From: CAZDSS01 sp964508185
GTDB taxonomy: Bacteria; Pseudomonadota; Alphaproteobacteria; Sphingomonadales; Govanellaceae
DNA length: 8,293 nucleotides
Reading direction: 5' to 3'
Assembly (NCBI GenBank): GCA_964508185.1
Contig: CAZDSS010000106.1
Coordinates: 1 to 8,293, forward strand
Shown piece by piece: positions 5,014 to 8,293 of the stretch. The position numbers and the translations under genes are program-made. Each line of letters starts with the position of its first letter. Within the stretch, counting starts at the first letter, position 1. The notes beneath the pieces were generated by a model. It saw nothing but the letters and a program-made list of their open reading frames with translations. It ran no database searches and was not told the DNA's origin.

Positions 5014-6156
5014 ATGCCTGTGAACGAAATCAATCGCATAACGACAGCGAAATCGCGCGAAATCAAGGTGGCGCTGGTGGGGGTGGGGAATTGCGCAAGC
5101 TCGCTGGTGCAGGGGATCGCCCATTACTGCAACGGCGGGGCCAATGAAGCGATCGGGCTCATGCACTGGGACCTCGGCGGCTACCGTCCCAAGGACATCC
5201 GGGTGGTCGCGGCCTTCGACGTGGACAGGCGCAAGGTGGGGCGCGACGTGGCCGAGGCGATCTTCGCCCCGCCCAATTGCACCGCCGTGTTCTGCGACCA
5301 TGTGGCGCCGACGGGGGCGATCGTGGAGATGGGGCCGGTCCTCGACGGCGTGTCGGAGCACATGGCCAATTACCCTCCGGACCGCACCTTCGTCCCCGCC
5401 GACCTGCCGGAGCCGAGCAAGGACGACGTGGTGCGCCGCCTGGTGGAGACCGAAACGGAGATCATGATGAACTACCTGCCCGTGGGCAGCACCCGGGCGA
5501 CGGAGTTCTATGCGGAATGCGCGCTGGCGGCCGGGGTGTCCTTCGTCAACAACATCCCGGTCTTCATCGCAAGCGACCCCCATTGGGCCGCCCGCTTCGC
5601 CGCGGCCGGAATCCCCATCATCGGCGACGACATCAAGGCGCAGATGGGGGCGACCATCGTCCATCGGGTGCTGACCGATCTTTTCGCCAAGCGCGGCGTG
5701 CGGCTTGACCGCACCTATCAGCTCAACACGGGCGGCAATACGGACTTCCTCAACATGTGGAACCGCGACCGCCTGGCGTCCAAGAAGATCTCCAAGACCG
5801 AGGCGGTGCAGTCCGTCGCCCACAAGCGGCTCGAGGACGAGAACATTCATATCGGCCCGTCGGACTATGTGCCCTGGCAGAAGGACAACAAGGTCTGCTT
5901 CATCCGCATGGAAGGCCAGCTGTTCGGCGGCGTGCCCATGAATCTGGAGCTCAGGCTTTCGGTCGAGGACAGCCCCAATTCGGCGGGCGTGGCCATCGAC
6001 ATGATCCGCTGCGCCCGCATCGCCCGGGACCGCGGCCTCAGGGGACCGGTAATCCCCGCCGCCGCCTATTTCTGCAAGCATCCGCCCGAGCAGATGACCG
6101 ACGACCAGGCCTTCGAGCTTCTCGAAGCCTTCATCCGCGGCGAGGCGGCGGAGTAG
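5014..6156 (+). CDS. ino1: Inositol-3-phosphate synthase (myo-inositol-1-phosphate synthase)
   Basis: Converts D-glucose 6-phosphate to 1L-myo-inositol 1-phosphate (= D-inositol 3-phosphate) through an NAD-dependent oxidation, aldol cyclisation and reduction. The Rossmann signature KVALVGVGNCASSLVQGI is at 18-35. NAD/substrate-site segments follow: NYLPVGS (153-159), NNIPVFIASDP (179-189), GDDIKAQMGAT (204-214), LNTGGNTDFLNM (237-248), SKKISKTEAV (256-265, catalytic-type lysines), GPSDYVPW (281-288) and DSPNSAGV (319-326). The length (378-380 aa) and wording match the compact actinobacterial/archaeal-type enzyme (M. tuberculosis Ino1), not the roughly 500-aa eukaryotic form. The start is uncertain: GGGGAG at 5007-5012 is only 1 nt from the ATG at 5014 but 7 nt from the in-frame GTG at 5020, so GTG is probably used. 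The gene lies 27 nt after the glycosidase-like gene and is the last of the four-gene unit. Confidence 0.95.
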   Translation: MPVNEINRITTAKSREIKVALVGVGNCASSLVQGIAHYCNGGANEAIGLMHWDLGGYRPKDIRVVAAFDVDRRKVGRDVAEAIFAPPNCTAVFCDHVAPTGAIVEMGPVLDGVSEHMANYPPDRTFVPADLPEPSKDDVVRRLVETETEIMMNYLPVGSTRATEFYAECALAAGVSFVNNIPVFIASDPHWAARFAAAGIPIIGDDIKAQMGATIVHRVLTDLFAKRGVRLDRTYQLNTGGNTDFLNMWNRDRLASKKISKTEAVQSVAHKRLEDENIHIGPSDYVPWQKDNKVCFIRMEGQLFGGVPMNLELRLSVEDSPNSAGVAIDMIRCARIARDRGLRGPVIPAAAYFCKHPPEQMTDDQAFELLEAFIRGEAAE

Positions 6157-6181
6157 GAAGGGCGGCGGCGCCGCGTATCGA

Positions 6182-6199
6182 CCGGCCGCTTCCGGCTGG
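6182..6199 (+). other. Hairpin shortly after ino1
   Basis: CCGGCCG (6182-6188) pairs with CGGCTGG (6193-6199), including one G-T pair, around a CTTC tetraloop, 25 nt after the ino1 stop. No T-tract follows, so it is more likely an mRNA 3'-end stabiliser or chance than a terminator. The stretch 6200-6350 has no convincing gene on either strand. Confidence 0.3.
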
Positions 6200-6351
6200 C
6201 AGGGGTGCCGCGCGCCCGCTGCTCACGGTTCTGTGAAGGCGTGACCACAATTCCTCCACAATGCTGGGCGATACCCTCGCTCGCCGACGCGGTCCGACCG
6301 CATCGCACGAAATCGAGTACGGCGGCCAGAGTTGCGGTCGCCGAGTAAGAC

Positions 6352-6385
6352 AAAAGGCCACGGGTCGTGTTCCGTGGCCTTTTTT
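6352..6385. terminator. Strong bidirectional intrinsic terminator
   Basis: AAAAGGCCACGG (6352-6363) and CCGTGGCCTTTT (6372-6383) form a 12-bp perfect stem with an 8-nt loop, followed by T residues on the plus strand. The complementary AAAA gives a T-run on the minus strand. It lies 20 nt past the stop of the minus-strand GntP-family gene and about 195 nt past the stop of plus-strand ino1, so it can close both convergent units. Confidence 0.9.
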
Positions 6386-6404
6386 CTTGTACGCGCCTTC
6401 CGGA

Positions 6405-7757
6405 TCAGAAGATCGCGAACAGCGCGAGGGCGAGGATGAGGCCGACGGTCGGCACCACCACGGTCAAGGCCGCGACCGCCCCGTAGGCGCGGCGGTGGGT
6501 CTCGCCGCAGATCGCCCGGATGGTGGTCACCACATAGCCGTTGTGCGGCAGGGAATCGAGCGCGCCCGAGGCGATCGCCACCACGCGGTGGAGCTCCGCC
6601 GGATCGGCGCCCACGCCGAGATAATGAGGGGCGAGCAGCGGCAGCGCGATGGTCTGACCGCCGGACGCCGAACCCGTGAGCCCCGCGATCACGGTCACCG
6701 CGATGGCGGCGCCGATCAGCGGGTCGCCCGGCAGCGCCTGCACCGCCGCCAGCACGTCCTGGAAGGCGGGGGCGAGCTGGGCGACCGTGCCGAAGCCGAC
6801 GACGGCGCAGGTATTGGTGATCGCGATCACCGCGCCGCCCGCGCCGCGCGAGAGGGCTGCGGGCAGGGCCTCCCGCTTCCTGAGGCCGATGAGCCCCGCG
6901 ACCACCGTTCCCGCCGCAAGCGCCCCAACGAGCGCCCATTTGCCCAGGGTTTCCGCAGGCAGCAGGGGCCGGAACACGCCCGGCAGGCTTTCGGGATATT
7001 GCAGGACCAGAAAGACCCCGAGGACCACCACGAGGGGGAGGAGGCTCAGTAAGGGATGGGGCAGGCCATGAAGATCGGGCATCTGGTCGTCGTCCCGCTC
7101 CTCGAACCGCTCGCCCCGGGCGACGGCGCGGCGCACCATGCGCTGCAGCCAGACATATCCGGCGCCCGCCATGAAGACCGCGACAATGATGCTCACCTCC
7201 CAGCCCGCATAGGCCGTGGTGCCGAGATACTGCATGGGGATCAGATTCTGGATCTCGGGCGATCCGGCGGAGGTCATGGTGAAGGTCACCGACCCGAAGG
7301 CGAGCGCGCCCGGGATGAAGCGCCGCGGCAGGTCCGCCGCGCGGAAGAGCTGCACAGCCAGGGCGTAGATGGAGAATGCGACGATGAACACGCTGACGCC
7401 GCCATAGGTGAGGACGGCGGCGGCCGTCACCACCGCAAGGACGGCGTGACCCGGGCCGATCCTGCGGATCACCCATTGGGCGACGCTGGCCGCGGCGCCT
7501 GACGCCCCCATGATCTCGCCGAAGATGGCGCCGAGGAGGAACATGAAGAACCAGTCGCCGAAGAAGCCGGTGAATCCCTTCATGTAGGCGGTGACGTAAT
7601 CGGGCGCGCCGGATTCCGCGAGGGGCGGCAGCCAGGCGATGCCGCTCGTCGCCGCAACCAACGCCGCCGCAAGCGGCCCGGCGATCAGGATGTTGACCCC
7701 GCGCATGGTAAGGTAGACGAGCAGCGCAAGCGCCGCCGCAAGACCGATTCCGCTCAT
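6405..7757 (-). CDS. GntP-family permease (gluconate/organic-acid proton symporter-like)
   Basis: A 450-aa, very hydrophobic inner-membrane transporter with about 11-13 predicted helices. It has a charged cytoplasmic-type loop at about 205-233 (RMVRRAVARGERFEERDDD). GntP/Gnt-type motifs are TYGGVSVFIVAF (117-128), TSAGSPEIQN (162-171), TGSASGGQT (361-369), and SLPHNGYVV followed by ICGETHRRAY (402-425). The last two are characteristic of the family, which imports gluconate, other sugar acids or hydroxy-acids with protons. The substrate cannot be told from sequence. The start at 7757 has a GGGGGG run about 8 nt upstream. The gene points towards the inositol unit but is separated from it by a shared terminator. 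A functional link to the inositol genes is not shown. Confidence 0.9.
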   Translation of the reverse strand: MSGIGLAAALALLVYLTMRGVNILIAGPLAAALVAATSGIAWLPPLAESGAPDYVTAYMKGFTGFFGDWFFMFLLGAIFGEIMGASGAAASVAQWVIRRIGPGHAVLAVVTAAAVLTYGGVSVFIVAFSIYALAVQLFRAADLPRRFIPGALAFGSVTFTMTSAGSPEIQNLIPMQYLGTTAYAGWEVSIIVAVFMAGAGYVWLQRMVRRAVARGERFEERDDDQMPDLHGLPHPLLSLLPLVVVLGVFLVLQYPESLPGVFRPLLPAETLGKWALVGALAAGTVVAGLIGLRKREALPAALSRGAGGAVIAITNTCAVVGFGTVAQLAPAFQDVLAAVQALPGDPLIGAAIAVTVIAGLTGSASGGQTIALPLLAPHYLGVGADPAELHRVVAIASGALDSLPHNGYVVTTIRAICGETHRRAYGAVAALTVVVPTVGLILALALFAIF

Positions 7758-7791
7758 GCTTCAAGCCCCCCGATGCCGCCCCGCGCCGGGG

Positions 7792-7840
7792 CATGATCCG
7801 TGGCCCTCATTCTTGGTTCCCCTTTGTGGCCCATGATCCG
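7792..7840. promoter_or_regulatory. Direct repeat upstream of the GntP-family gene (candidate regulator site)
   Basis: CATGATCCG occurs at 7792-7800 and again at 7832-7840, exactly 40 bp apart, about four helical turns. Both copies lie in the 143-bp gap upstream of the permease start at 7757. The second copy runs into the palindrome ATCCGGAT (7836-7843). A GC hairpin, GCCCCG (7778-7783) with CGGGGC (7787-7792), lies between the near copy and the ribosome binding site. No regulator gene is visible in the window. Confidence 0.3.
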
Positions 7841-7848
7841 GATGGCCT

Positions 7849-7874
7849 GAAAAACTAACGGCCGGGGGCGGCCC
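7849..7874 (-). terminator. Probable terminator of the small membrane-protein gene
   Basis: Read on the minus strand, GGCCG, a CCCC loop and CGGCC (7873-7860) are followed by GTTAG and a T5 run, 27 nt after the stop of the 109-aa gene. The stem is only 5 bp but all G-C. It would separate this transcript from the permease gene downstream. Confidence 0.5.
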
Positions 7875-7900
7875 TGTCCATGCGCTAAATTGGTGGATCG

Positions 7901-8230
7901 TCACGAACAGGCGGCGACGAAGGCGGCGGGCAGGCCGGTCCAGACCACGCCCACCAGCGATACGACGCCAAGCGCCGCCGCGACCCCATGGGCGAACCGG
8001 CGGTCTTCGGCGTTCCGCATCCGCCCGAAGGCCCAGAGGCCGAATGCGGCAATGGCCGCCGCCGCGATCAGGGTTGCAACGGCAATGCCCCAGGGGATGA
8101 GGGCCGACGGCCCCGCCCGCTCGCAAAGAAGCGCCGTCCACCCATAGACCAGGGAGAAATGGCCGAACCAGATGAGCGGTGCCGCGCAAAGGAGCATCAG
8201 GGAGCGGAGAAAGGACTGCGTCTTTTCCAT
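7901..8230 (-). CDS. Small three-helix membrane protein of unknown function
   Basis: 109 aa. Three hydrophobic segments lie at about 11-34, 46-69 and 82-107, with an Arg-rich loop RMRNAEDRRF at 70-79. The first helix contains WFGHFSLVYGWTALLCE, a W..HF..VY....L.C pattern. I associate this loosely with small membrane proteins encoded near haem-copper oxidase genes; this is a recollection, not a demonstrated match. The start at 8230 is 3 nt after the stop of the upstream gene, whose last codons (GGGGTGA) provide the ribosome binding site, so the two are probably co-translated. A short intrinsic terminator follows. No catalytic motif is visible. Confidence 0.7.
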   Translation of the reverse strand: MEKTQSFLRSLMLLCAAPLIWFGHFSLVYGWTALLCERAGPSALIPWGIAVATLIAAAAIAAFGLWAFGRMRNAEDRRFAHGVAAALGVVSLVGVVWTGLPAAFVAACS

Positions 8231-8233
8231 GGC

Positions 8234-8293
8234 TCACCCCGCCAGCCAGGGGAACAGATGGAAGAATGCGGCGAAGGTGATGCCGGTTGCCGC
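8234..8293 (-). CDS. C-terminal end of an upstream membrane protein (partial, 5' end outside window)
   Basis: On the minus strand the frame reads AATGITFAAFFHLFPWLAG and stops at TGA (8236-8234), 3 nt before the start of the 109-aa gene. The 19 visible residues are hydrophobic and aromatic, consistent with the last transmembrane helix of an inner-membrane protein. The tight spacing suggests an operon. The family cannot be identified from so little sequence. Confidence 0.5.
   Translation of the reverse strand, partial: AATGITFAAFFHLFPWLAG

Noticed and set aside
4531..6081. A 516-codon open frame on the minus strand opposite the glycosidase-like gene and ino1
   Set aside because: It is His/Arg/Gly/Asp-rich low-quality sequence with no recognisable motif, opposite two convincingly conserved genes; a GC-rich shadow frame.
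6261..7052. A plus-strand 263-codon frame starting near the shared terminator
   Set aside because: It runs through the terminator and antisense to the permease, with no conserved motif.
6223..7794. A 523-codon minus-strand frame overlapping the GntP-family gene
   Set aside because: It is Arg/Gly/Pro-rich with no membrane or family pattern, while the overlapping frame is a clear GntP-type permease.
1..8293. CRISPR arrays, insertion sequences, integrase or attachment sites
   Set aside because: I saw no regularly spaced repeats, transposase-like frames or terminal inverted repeats. The tRNA 3' end is not duplicated downstream in the window.

Overview
The window is high-GC DNA with compact genes and many GTG/ATG starts preceded by Shine-Dalgarno sequences. 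The carB-greA order, the tRNA type and the general protein style point to an alphaproteobacterium. That placement is inferred from gene order and sequence flavour; no 16S or other marker is present.

Layout, left to right. (1) Positions 1-1701, + strand: the 3' end of carB (carbamoyl-phosphate synthase large subunit), a hairpin/T-tract terminator, then greA (transcription elongation factor). (2) Positions 1772-1848, + strand: a CAT-anticodon tRNA with encoded CCA whose body looks more like tRNA-Ile2 (lysidine type) than elongator tRNA-Met. (3) Positions 1950-2537, - strand: a membrane-anchored staphylococcal-nuclease-like protein, convergent with the tRNA. (4) Positions 2538-2711: a divergent intergenic region holding a perfect 19-bp palindrome. 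(5) Positions 2712-6156, + strand: a tight four-gene unit of histidine phosphatase, CmoB-like SAM methyltransferase, small glycosidase-like TIM-barrel protein and inositol-3-phosphate synthase. The first three are joined by ATGA stop/start overlaps, and the fourth follows after 27 bases. (6) Positions 6352-6385: a strong bidirectional terminator. (7) Positions 6405-7757, - strand: a GntP-family permease. (8) Positions 7901-8293, - strand: a small three-helix membrane protein and the last 19 codons of an upstream membrane protein.

The region most worth attention is the four-gene unit. Inositol-3-phosphate synthase would make L-myo-inositol phosphate from glucose 6-phosphate. A phosphatase, a methyltransferase and a glycoside-hydrolase-like protein in the same unit suggest a small pathway making or remodelling an inositol-containing (perhaps methylated or glycosylated) metabolite or surface molecule. 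The product cannot be read from sequence. The glycosidase-like protein appears to be a circular permutation: the segment carrying both predicted catalytic glutamates (WNEPNN and VTEVG) comes first, and the segment that normally opens such barrels comes last.

The rest of the window is housekeeping (carB, greA, tRNA) or ordinary accessory genes (nuclease, transporter, small membrane proteins).
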